Assembly: GCA_964346295.1 (NCBI GenBank)
Contig: CAYFUG010000004.1
Span: 1 to 64,000, forward strand
DNA from: CAYFUG01 sp964346295
GTDB lineage: Bacteria; Patescibacteriota; Minisyncoccia; Moranbacterales; DUUL01
DNA: 64,000 bases
Direction: 5' to 3'
Shown here: one piece after another, positions 8,166-15,823 of the stretch
Layout: each line of letters opens with the position of its first letter
Position numbering within the stretch: the stretch's first letter is position 1
Translations under genes and position numbers: made by a program
The notes under the pieces: generated by a model
Seen by the model: the letters and a program-made list of their open reading frames with translations, nothing else
Told to the model about the DNA's origin: nothing
The model's database searches: none

Positions 8166-9488
8166 AAAATCGAGAAAACTCTTTTAGAATGGAAAAATAG
8201 AGCAGAAAGGAAGCCTTTGATTTTAAGGGGTGCTCGCCAAGTAGGAAAAACTACTTTATTAGAGAGTTTTGCTCAAGAAAAATTTGCTGATTATCTGAAA
8301 ATAAATTTTGATAATGGAGAAGATCTGAGGAATTTTGAAAAAGTAGATAATTTAAAGGATTTTGAAGAAGTGGTTAAAGCCGTTTATCATAAACAGTTTA
8401 ACAAAGACACTCTTGTTTTTATTGATGAAATTCAAAATCTTCCTAATATAATCAAGCTTTTAAGGTTCTTTTGGGAAGACAGAAGAGAAATTCCAGTGGT
8501 AGCGGCGGGGTCGCTTTTGGAGGTAAAAATTAAACAAGAAGGCTTTTCTCTGCCGGTGGGAAGGGTAGAATTTGCCTATCTTTACCCCTTAAGCTTTTTT
8601 GAGTTTCTTGATGCCAGGGGAGAAGACCAATTATTAGCCTATATTAAAGAGGCGAATTGGAAAAATCCTCTTGGTCAGACATTGCATCAAAAGTTAGAAG
8701 ATTTTTTTCTGGAGTATGTTTTGTTGGGGGGTATGCCGGAGGTAGTAAAGACTTTTGTGAGGGAGGGTAGAGCAGATTTAGCAAGAATTTATCAGTCTTT
8801 GCTTCAAACTTATGCAGAAGATTTACATAAATATTCCTCTCAATCCGAAGCTAAATACTTAAGATTTGTTTTCGATAATGCTCCTTTTTATGCTGGAAGT
8901 CTGGTTCATTATCAAAATTTTGCCCAGTCGGAATATCGCACTCGGGAGATGCAAGTAGCCTTCGAAGCCCTGCGGGATGCAATGCTCTTGGAAACCATTT
9001 TCTCTACCGGCTCTAAGCGCTTACCTTTAACAGGTAAAAACAAGCGGCCTAAAAAGCTGCTTTTTCTAGATTCCGGGTTAGCAAGTTATAAAAGAGGTTT
9101 TGAAAGGAGTGACTTGAATTGGAACAGCTTAGATGATGCTTATAAAGGGGGAGTTTTTGAACAGACCATAGGTCAAAACCTCAAGTCTCTTTTTGCTAAT
9201 GAGCAGAAAAAGCTTTTTTACTGGAGCAAAGAGAAGGCTCGGGGAGCAGCCGAGGTGGACTTCTGTTTCGAAAGTAGAGGCAAAATTGTGGGGCTGGAAG
9301 TTAAGGCGGGAGTGGCTACTCGAGCTCGTTCTTTGTTTAGTTTTGCTAGCCAAGTGGAAAATAGTGTGATTGTGAGAATTTATCCCGGACCACTTCGAAA
9401 AGAGCGAGTAAAACTAGGAGGAGATGAATTTTCTCTGGTTTCGCTCCCTTTTTACCTAATTGAAAGAGTTTTGGATTTTATAGATTAG
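8154..9488 (+). CDS. AAA ATPase with DUF4143 domain (copy 2)
   Basis: The 444-residue protein has Walker A GARQVGKT (26-33) and Walker B TLVFIDEIQNLPN (about 84-96). The C-terminal DUF4143 domain has FYWSKEKARGAAEVDFCF followed by GKIVGLEVKAG. The EVDF...EVK spacing is the conserved acidic-lysine pattern of restriction-nuclease-like folds, so this copy looks complete. The cellular role of the family is not established. ATG at 8154 lies inside the second operator repeat, giving a very short leader. A terminator follows at 9514-9545, so this is a one-gene unit. It immediately precedes GC-rich locus A. Confidence 0.85.
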   Translation: MFRRKIEKTLLEWKNRAERKPLILRGARQVGKTTLLESFAQEKFADYLKINFDNGEDLRNFEKVDNLKDFEEVVKAVYHKQFNKDTLVFIDEIQNLPNIIKLLRFFWEDRREIPVVAAGSLLEVKIKQEGFSLPVGRVEFAYLYPLSFFEFLDARGEDQLLAYIKEANWKNPLGQTLHQKLEDFFLEYVLLGGMPEVVKTFVREGRADLARIYQSLLQTYAEDLHKYSSQSEAKYLRFVFDNAPFYAGSLVHYQNFAQSEYRTREMQVAFEALRDAMLLETIFSTGSKRLPLTGKNKRPKKLLFLDSGLASYKRGFERSDLNWNSLDDAYKGGVFEQTIGQNLKSLFANEQKKLFYWSKEKARGAAEVDFCFESRGKIVGLEVKAGVATRARSLFSFASQVENSVIVRIYPGPLRKERVKLGGDEFSLVSLPFYLIERVLDFID

Positions 9489-9513
9489 AATTCTTTGCTA
9501 AAGAGTATATTTC

Positions 9514-9545
9514 AAAAACACCCCAATTATAACGGGGTGTTTTTT
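9514..9545 (+). terminator. Intrinsic terminator
   Basis: AAAAACACCCC / GGGGTGTTTTT hairpin, 25 bases after the second ATPase gene. It closes that unit before the locus A promoters. Confidence 0.85.
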
Positions 9546-9577
9546 GATAACATTAGAAGTCAGTGGGTAATTATCCT

Positions 9578-9605
9578 TGACATTTTTTTATAAATATGCT
9601 ATTAT
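9578..9605 (+). promoter_or_regulatory. Locus A upstream promoter (P1)
   Basis: TTGACA (9578-9583), 16 bases, then TATTAT (9600-9605) preceded by TGC, an extended -10. The first transcribed bases (GTCCAGCTGAAATGGGG) resemble a diverged copy of the box found after the next promoter, so P1 and P2 look like an old tandem duplication. Confidence 0.7.
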
Positions 9606-9658
9606 AGACCGTCCAGCTGAAATGGGGAGCAAAAACGGGGGCGAGTAGTGACACGATA

Positions 9659-9709
9659 TTGACAAGGTTTCAAAAATATGCTACACTGTATCGTCAAGCT
9701 AAGAAAAGG
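9659..9709 (+). promoter_or_regulatory. Locus A main promoter (P2) and conserved first transcribed box
   Basis: TTGACA (9659-9664), 17 bases, then TGC-TACACT (-10 at 9682-9687), followed by GTCAAGCTAAGAAAAGG (9693-9709). The same arrangement, with near-identical -10 and box, occurs at 29410-29460 and 59651-59701. The TTGACA of the -35 is the inverse complement of TGTCAA in the transcribed box at the other two sites. Confidence 0.85.
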
Positions 9710-10759
9710 ATTCAGGCGAGCACCTTAAAAGCACTATCATAAATTATTCTTTGAGGAGAGAGTAATCTATAAAAAGAGTTTAACAATTGGACCTTGAGGG
9801 CTAAAAAGATTTTTAAATTAGCTCCCTAGAAAGGTTGTTATTCAAATTAGATTACAAAGCGGATTTATTTCTCTCTCAAAGTTTTTTCATCGTTTTCTCA
9901 TCGGCAAGAACGATGGGAACCGACAAGAGGTGGGAATGAATCCGTTTTTTATTGCTTTTGTGGCAAGCCCGATGGAGGAGAGAGTTAAAATCCAAAAGTT
10001 TCCGCGGTTACGAAGTCATAACTATTGAATCGCGAGAAAGTATTGGCCGTAGTTTTTTCTACACCTTCATCGGGCTTCTCGCAAAGTCGAGGAGCGATTC
10101 TCAGCGAAGAATCACTGAACCCAATTTAGAGCGTTTTAACAGCGCTCCTACAAAGAACCTTACAATCAGGAATTTCTAGAATTTATCTAAAAATTCCTAA
10201 AACAAATGTTTAAGCTTTGCTTTTGAAAAACCTCCCCGCCGCTATTAACGCTTTGGCGGGGTGCTAAGCAAATCTAATTCTCACTCAGCCTTCAAGGCTG
10301 GCTCGGATTGATTTGTTGGCAGAGGAGAGAGGCTCTAGCAGAAAACTAGAGTTCCCGAGAGGAGAGAGCAAGGTCGAATCATGAACATTTCTTTTGTTTT
10401 AGCCGGTCTTTTATAAAGACGGGCGGACATCTGCCGGTAAGAAGTTTCAACGCAAATTTCTTGCTGGTGATGTCTCTCAACGGAGAGACTGTTCTTTGAA
10501 AATCTTAGTTACTGTTTAGTCTATTTTCTCCTTATTTTTAAGGTGAAAGGTGATTAGCTTCTTTAGGGTGGTTTGCCATTTGGTCATTGCAATTTGCAAT
10601 TAGCAATTAGAAGGCAAGCCGCTGGAAAGGAGTTAATCACCAACAACCTTATTTCTAAATCCCGAAAAGGAAGGCAAAAGTAAAGGCCCGGTCCGCTTTG
10701 GGCGGATGGTCGGGAGCTACACTGACTTTTGCTGGAATTGGAGGGAGAAGGAGAGGATC
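9690..10759 (+). ncRNA. About 1-kb structured untranslated leader of locus A
   Basis: I see no convincing gene in this kilobase, but many long-range complementary pairs: CTTTGAGGAGAGAG (9749-9762) with CTCTCTCAAAG (9871-9881), AGTAATCT (9761-9768) with AGATTAC (9849-9855), AAGCCCGATG (9965-9974) with CATCGGGCTT (10068-10077), and CCCCGCC with GGCGGGG near 10233 and 10254. GTCTCTCAACGGAGAGAC (10472-10489) is followed directly by the boxA-like GTTCTTTGAAAATC. GGTGATTAGCTTCTTT (10549-10564) pairs with AAAGGAGTTAATCACC (10626-10641). Such density points to a large folded RNA, either a long 5' leader or a processed noncoding RNA. No known RNA family is recognised. Confidence 0.6.
10491..10508 (+). 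promoter_or_regulatory. boxA-like element, locus A leader
   Basis: GTTCTTTGAAAATCTTAG directly follows a GTCTCTC/GAGAGAC hairpin. It matches the elements at 29662, 32636 and 59793. The core TTCTTTGAAAA resembles the rRNA-operon boxA that recruits Nus factors; the antitermination role is inferred. Confidence 0.55.
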
Positions 10760-11740
10760 ATGACCAATTTCGCGAGCAAATTTGACGGCAAGGGGATCCA
10801 TGTAATCGCAACCGGTTCGGTGGACGGGGTTTTGACCACCGCGGCATTTTTGCGGGTGATCGGACTCCATGAGGAGAAGGCAGGGGTGGAGTTTACCCAG
10901 GCCTTCACGGTTGACAAGCTGAATCCGGCCCAGTGGCCGGAGGGGCGGCAGGTCGTTTTCGTGGACCTGGCGGTCAACAATCAGAACCCGGAGATGACGG
11001 CGGATTTCGTCCGGCGCATTCGGGAAGCGGGACATGAGATCGTTGCCGTATGCGACGAGCACGACGCCGACGCCTGGAAGCGGGTGTTGGGGCAGGAGCC
11101 CTTTGAGGCCCTGATCGTAAAGCCCCAAAGTCAGAAAAAGGGCGAGGCCCAGTCCAGCGGCGCCATTTTATTGGAGGCGCTGGGGGACGAGGCCGATGAC
11201 CACACTCGCGAGCTGTGCGAAGCCGCGAATGCCGCCGACCAAATGGATTTTTCCACCCATTTTGGCAGTTACGCCAATCGGGCGGTTAAGTCCGCCATGG
11301 GAGACAACTCCCGGCGGGTGCATTTGGCTGGGCACTTTGCTGCCAACCGGGAGCCGGACGAAGTTATCAGCAGCTGGTGCGCCGAGTACGAGGCGATTAT
11401 CGCCACCCACGAGGAAGTCCTGGGAAACCGGGAAGACCTGGGAAGCGGGATCGTCCGGATCGACTGCACTGGCAAGAAGGTGGACATGACCACCTTGATG
11501 GGCCAGGTCTACGATCTGCCTGAAACGAAGGCCTGCCTGGTGATCGGGCCGGTGTATAACAAGGCCAAGGGCGGAATCGAGGTTATGGCCTCCTTCGGAA
11601 CACGGATTGAAGGCTTCGACATTCAGGCCGCGATTCAGTCCGAAGGTGTTTCGGCCGGCGGCTTTGCCTCCAAGGCGAATGTCGATCTGGAAAACGAAAA
11701 GGCGGCCATTGAGGCCGTCAGAAAAGCGCTTAACGGCTAG
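10760..11740 (+). CDS. GC-rich DHH-like phosphoesterase-fold protein (locus A gene 1)
   Basis: The 326-residue protein starts at ATG 10760, chosen because GGAGGGAGAAGGAGAGG lies just upstream; the longer frame from 10706 lacks this. HVIATGSVDGVLTTAAFLR (14-32) resembles the first DHH motif (D-x-DG), but the first Asp is replaced. VVFVDLAVN and IVAVCDEHDAD occupy the places of the next Asp-bearing strands, and C-terminal GGIEVMASFGTR...GGFASKA resembles DHHA1. Loss of catalytic residues suggests a binding or degenerate enzyme. Composition is strikingly GC-rich: 40 of the 60 bases from 10921 are G or C, against 20 of 60 from 27181 in an ordinary gene. It is read from the locus A promoters. Confidence 0.75.
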   Translation: MTNFASKFDGKGIHVIATGSVDGVLTTAAFLRVIGLHEEKAGVEFTQAFTVDKLNPAQWPEGRQVVFVDLAVNNQNPEMTADFVRRIREAGHEIVAVCDEHDADAWKRVLGQEPFEALIVKPQSQKKGEAQSSGAILLEALGDEADDHTRELCEAANAADQMDFSTHFGSYANRAVKSAMGDNSRRVHLAGHFAANREPDEVISSWCAEYEAIIATHEEVLGNREDLGSGIVRIDCTGKKVDMTTLMGQVYDLPETKACLVIGPVYNKAKGGIEVMASFGTRIEGFDIQAAIQSEGVSAGGFASKANVDLENEKAAIEAVRKALNG

Positions 11741-12216
11741 ACAGTAGCCCCGTTCGTAACTCTCCTCTCTGCTATTTTTATAGTAGAGCAGCGACGAGTG
11801 CGTTCGGGGCCTAGCCAAAGATTTTCGTGTGGTTCAGGGAAAGGAGTTTGTCGGCAACATTCGACAGCTCCTTCCTTCTAAGCTCGGCAACTGAAAGTTT
11901 TCAGCTGGTGGTTTTAGAAGGGAATAATGTTTCCCTAGAGAGTGTATCTCTAAGATATGCTCTAGTTCTTTGACAAGTCCTATTTATACTAGACTCTAAG
12001 CTCTGGAGGTTTGATTCTCAAGCTTTTCCCATTCCTTAATTTCCTTAAATTCCTAGCTTTACCATCACTGCCTGAGAGCGCAAATACGAATATCCGTTGA
12101 AGTAGCGGAAAGTTGTCTAAAATTTGTGCTTGCAAGTGGTGATGGTAAAAACCCTGGCCGGAATGTTTCCGGTGGGGGTTGGAAGTAATTTTTGAAAAAA
12201 GGAAAAAGGAGAAGTC
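11741..12216 (+). other. Structured RNA spacer between the two locus A genes
   Basis: No gene is visible in these 476 bases. AAGGAGTTTGTCGG and the matching CGACAGCTCCTT make a hairpin at 11839-11874. CTTCTAA near 11875 pairs with TTAGAAG near 11915. TACCATCACTGC (12060-12071) pairs with GCAAGTGGTGATGGTA (12132-12147), and CCGGAA/TTCCGG lies just before the ribosome-binding site. A GTTCTTTGACAAG sequence at 11965-11977 resembles the boxA-like element. Confidence 0.55.
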
Positions 12217-12990
12217 ATGGAAAACAATTCCAAAGAGATGGCGAAGGTTGTGGCTGAGGGATTAGTCGGATTTTTGTCTGGCACTCTTATACTGTTTATT
12301 ATGGCAAGGATTGCTAGTCCAGGGCCTTCAGTGTTCCTTGGAATAGCTACAAACCTCCTGTTCTTCATGGGCAGGATTAACTGGATTGGGGGGTGGGAGA
12401 AAAAAATACTTTTCATTTTCACTCCAATTATCCTCTGGATGGCTCTTATAGGAGCCTGGGGGTTGGGATTATTTCAAATGCCCGACCCAATCAGGCCACC
12501 CGTAATCGAAGAGGGGCCGGAGGTGGAGGCCGTTGAGCTTGATGCGGAAACTTTTATTCCCCGAGTTGAGCGAGAAGAGGGGAAGTTAAGAGTTTCCCTG
12601 CATCGACTTAGGCCGTCTACAGAGAAACTCTTTTTTGCCGTTCAAGAGAACGGCTATTTCTTTCTCGAGTTTAATTTTGGGGGAGGCCGTCTTGCTAAAA
12701 TAGAGCGCAGAGCCTTCGCCTCCAGCGAAAACCCCAGGGAAAGATGGGATTACAGGCTGGAGGGAGGGGCAAGCTCTTTGCTCGAATGGCTTCAGGAAGA
12801 GAGAGTTGCTCTTGGAGACCGCGACATGGAAGATTTCGAAAAATTCATGGAGTGCTTCGGTTTCCAGGGCGAAATCGCCAGGGCGTTTTTCTTGGCCTGC
12901 CAGTTTGGAATGGACTGGCCGGAAAAATATTCACTCGAGACCCAGTTGGCTCGAGAGCTTTTCCGGGAATTAATTTCCGGGGAGCTGTAA
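12217..12990 (+). CDS. Hypothetical membrane protein (locus A gene 2)
   Basis: ATG 12217 is preceded by AAAAAGGAGAAGTC, a clear ribosome-binding site. The 257-residue protein has hydrophobic segments at about 15-33, 40-52 and 63-84. A soluble, acidic C-terminal part of about 165 residues follows, with several Glu/Arg-rich stretches and a FFLEFNFGGGRL block. I recognise no family. It is the second gene of locus A, separated from the first by a structured spacer and followed by a structured trailer and terminator. GC content is moderate: higher than ordinary genes here and lower than gene 1. Confidence 0.7.
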   Translation: MENNSKEMAKVVAEGLVGFLSGTLILFIMARIASPGPSVFLGIATNLLFFMGRINWIGGWEKKILFIFTPIILWMALIGAWGLGLFQMPDPIRPPVIEEGPEVEAVELDAETFIPRVEREEGKLRVSLHRLRPSTEKLFFAVQENGYFFLEFNFGGGRLAKIERRAFASSENPRERWDYRLEGGASSLLEWLQEERVALGDRDMEDFEKFMECFGFQGEIARAFFLACQFGMDWPEKYSLETQLARELFRELISGEL

Positions 12991-13313
12991 AAATAGGACT
13001 ACTAAAGAATAGGATGGGGCGCGCGTTGGATCGTCAACCGCGCCTCCCCTATCATCCGGTGAGACCGGATCTGATGAGGTTTTCTGAATAACATTTCAGA
13101 GTCAAAGCCGAAATAGGGATTGTTTCTTTGTAATGTTTTTAGTGGTAAAAGTTAGCCTTTTGTGGGCTGTAGTGTCAAATTCAAAAACCTCTCTCCTCCT
13201 CTATTGGTTATAAATACTAGCTATTTAGTCACTAGAGTTGAATTTGATGCTCAGCCCAAAGGAGGCTAAGTAAATAAAAAGTAAAAACATCTCTTATCCA
13301 GGGGGTGTTTTTT
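12991..13313 (+). terminator. Structured trailer and terminator of locus A
   Basis: The trailer holds ATCCGGTGAGACCGGAT (about 13053-13069). It also has a long imperfect stem, GTTAGCCTTTTGTGGGCT onwards (13151-13184) with TTGAATTTGATGCTCAGCCC onwards (13238-13269). AAAAACATC/GGGTGTTTTTT at 13283-13313 is terminator-like. No gene is visible. Confidence 0.6.
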
Positions 13314-13389
13314 GATGGAAATTTTGATTAATTGGAGTTTTTTGCTAAAATTCAAAAAAGATCTGAGAAATAAAAGGATAAAAAAAATT

Positions 13390-15723
13390 ATGGAAAAGGA
13401 AAATCAACAACCATTAGAAAAGGGTAAGCCTGAAGAAGTTAGGAGGAGCCCCGAAAGTCAAGCAGGGAATTTCTGGAAATGGGAAGATTTAGAATTAGGT
13501 GAATTAACCCTAAGAAGAGTAGCGGAATTGAAAGCACAGATTGAAGCAGAAGGGCGAAGAGAACAAGAAGGCCTGAATAAAGAGCAAAAAGAATACAACA
13601 GTCATCGATTAGTAGTTTTTGAGCCAGGAAGAAGCTCTGGAGAGTTAGTTACTAGAACTTTAGGGAAAGTTGGCCTTGTAAAAGAAAACCCTCAGGAGCT
13701 GAAGGTGGAGCCAGGGAAAGTTTACGATGTGACAATTGTAGAAGAGGTTTCTGGGAAGGGAAAGGGAGGATTTTTTCAATTAAGAGTAGAAGAGGAAATT
13801 GATCCGGATCAAATCGATGACCGGACTTTGTTTCGCTATAATAACTTGGAAGTAAAAGAGGCGGCTGAAAATCCAAAAGGAACTAATTTGCGACAGCTGT
13901 CTTTTGAGCAGAGAAAGGGAAGATGGGGCGCAGTTTATCGAGATTACAAAGGATCTGATTTGGATGGGGTGGAGCGTACTGGGCCTCGCTTAGTTACTCT
14001 CAATGAAGAGAATTTTTCGGTTGGAGAGGTCAAAGAAGGAGAGGAGTATCTGGTAGTACTTGGAGAAACTGGCAGAGAAATACCCACTAGAAGAGGTGGA
14101 AAAATGGTTTTGCAAAAAGGAATGGTTCTGAAGCCGGCTCGAGAATGGCTAATGCAGCCTCGCTTTAATCGCTTGGGTGGAATCGAGTTGTATTTGCTGC
14201 GGGGAGTCAAAAAGGAGAGTCTTGTTCAGGTTGGCTCTCGGGAAGATATTGAAAAAAAGCTTCCAGTTGAGATCCCTTCTGAATACCGGGCCAAGTTAGA
14301 AGCAATGTTGAAAATAAAAGAGTGGGAAAAAGGGCAGAATCAAGAACGAGATAAAATAGCAGTGGAATTTATCAGAGGATTTCAAGAGGCTTGGGAGCAG
14401 GCGGAGGCGAGGTATTGTGAAGAAGAGGTGGAGCTAAAGGAAGTCAGTGAGGATTTTTGCCGGTTTGAGTGGGATAATCAGGATTATACTTTTGAGCCTT
14501 ATCTTCCACCTTCGGAATTAGGAAGAGCGCCCGGCTTTTTTGTGAAAAAGGGTGATAAACCAGGAATTAAAAGCAGTGAAGATCCGGTGAGTGAGCATCC
14601 TTATTTTAAGGCTTGGGAGGAGCAGAGAGGGCAAGACCCGGATTATCTTTTAAAGACAGAAATTGTGCGGGCTTTAATGAAGTATTCTCAGGAAGATCCC
14701 TTAGAGATTGATTGGGGGGATAGCGGCATTTTCGATAGTTCTGCAATGCGAAATTTAGTAGGGGATATTAGATCTCAGGGGGCAGAGATGGATTTAGACT
14801 TGGATAACCAAGGGGCAGCAGTGGCTAGGGTTAGTAATGAGGAGGCTAAAGAGGTTTACTTAGGAAGCTCGGGATTAGGCCAAGGAAGATTGAAAGGCAG
14901 TTTGGTTTTTCGGTCAGCCTTAGTGGAACAAGGAGGGCGGTATTTTATTCGGTATGTGGTGGACCCGGAGAAGACTGAGTTAAAAGTAAATTCAAAGACA
15001 CTTCACCTTAAATTGAAGGCAAGAATCAAAACGGAAATTCTGGATCCGTTGATAGAAGAATTGTCTCAAGCAACCAAAGAGGGAGAGCAGTTGATCAAAA
15101 TGGGCGGTCAAGAAGAAGAGGGGGAAGTAGCCAGAGGGGGTTCTGGGGAAACATTGGAGACCGATCAAGGAACCCCGGGAGCTTTTGATCCAGGTGAAAT
15201 GGAAGGAGGAGGAGATCAAGAAAGCTTCTCAAAAGGATCCGCACCAAACAGTTATCGGGAGCTTAATCTAGGGGAATTATCAGATGATGAATATGGACGG
15301 GCAGGAGCCTGTGCAAATGAAGTATTGAATTATGCTAAGTATGATCGGAACCTTTCTTTTAGTGTCGGGGAGGCAAATAGTACTAGAGATGAATTGACTC
15401 AACTGGTTGCTTTTGAGAGGCGATACAATCCGGAGGGCCCTATCGCTGAGGCTATTCAAGGGACTGAGCGCTTAACTGGTCAGGACTGTGCTGTTGTTTG
15501 GAGGATTTACAAAAGGGAAGAGATTAGCGCAACTTCTGAAAATTCGGAGAGCGCCCAGGGGAGTCCAGAAGTAGCAGAGGAAGTCTTAGGGGAGCCTGTT
15601 CCCGCTCAAGGAGATACTCAACAAGCATCTCCTACGGCAGGCTCGTTGGCTGATTTAAAAGCGATGTTTGGAGGAGAGGGGTCCAAAAAGAAGAATAAAA
15701 AATCTTCCAAAAAGAAAAAATAA
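13390..15723 (+). CDS. Large hypothetical protein, 777 residues
   Basis: The open frame extends back to TTG 13312, but the part before ATG 13390 overlaps the locus A terminator. ATG 13390 (MEKENQQPLEKGK) is the more credible start, with AAAGGA 11-15 bases upstream. The protein is highly charged, without signal peptide or membrane segments. Two short stretches (PGKVYDVTIVEEVSGKGKGG and a later VKEGEEYLVVLGETG) look like OB-fold or TRAM-type strands, so RNA binding is possible. The tail is a run of lysines and serines (KKKNKKSSKKKK). I recognise no family. It converges on the next gene across a shared terminator. Confidence 0.75.
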   Translation: MEKENQQPLEKGKPEEVRRSPESQAGNFWKWEDLELGELTLRRVAELKAQIEAEGRREQEGLNKEQKEYNSHRLVVFEPGRSSGELVTRTLGKVGLVKENPQELKVEPGKVYDVTIVEEVSGKGKGGFFQLRVEEEIDPDQIDDRTLFRYNNLEVKEAAENPKGTNLRQLSFEQRKGRWGAVYRDYKGSDLDGVERTGPRLVTLNEENFSVGEVKEGEEYLVVLGETGREIPTRRGGKMVLQKGMVLKPAREWLMQPRFNRLGGIELYLLRGVKKESLVQVGSREDIEKKLPVEIPSEYRAKLEAMLKIKEWEKGQNQERDKIAVEFIRGFQEAWEQAEARYCEEEVELKEVSEDFCRFEWDNQDYTFEPYLPPSELGRAPGFFVKKGDKPGIKSSEDPVSEHPYFKAWEEQRGQDPDYLLKTEIVRALMKYSQEDPLEIDWGDSGIFDSSAMRNLVGDIRSQGAEMDLDLDNQGAAVARVSNEEAKEVYLGSSGLGQGRLKGSLVFRSALVEQGGRYFIRYVVDPEKTELKVNSKTLHLKLKARIKTEILDPLIEELSQATKEGEQLIKMGGQEEEGEVARGGSGETLETDQGTPGAFDPGEMEGGGDQESFSKGSAPNSYRELNLGELSDDEYGRAGACANEVLNYAKYDRNLSFSVGEANSTRDELTQLVAFERRYNPEGPIAEAIQGTERLTGQDCAVVWRIYKREEISATSENSESAQGSPEVAEEVLGEPVPAQGDTQQASPTAGSLADLKAMFGGEGSKKKNKKSSKKKK

Positions 15724-15776
15724 AAATCCAAGAGGTAGATATATTAAAGAGAGATAAAAAGTGACTTTCAGAGTAG

Positions 15777-15814
15777 AAAAAACCACTTGCCAGTAGGCAG
15801 GTGGTTTTTTAGTT
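15777..15814. terminator. Bidirectional terminator between the two large unknown genes
   Basis: AAAAAACCACTTGCC / GGCAGGTGGTTTTTT with a 4-base loop, A-run and T-run on opposite sides; it serves both convergent genes. Confidence 0.9.
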
Positions 15815-15823
15815 AGAGAAGAG

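Noticed and set aside
9952..10179. 75-codon open frame in the locus A leader
   Set aside because: It spans both arms of the AAGCCCGATG/CATCGGGCTT stem, has no ribosome-binding site and no protein-like composition; RNA structure explains the region better.
10655..11818. Long open frames antisense to the locus A gene (and similar ones at 31118-31602 and 60033-60833)
   Set aside because: They mirror GC-rich coding sequence, where stop codons are rare on every strand. The sense frames have ribosome-binding sites and better composition.
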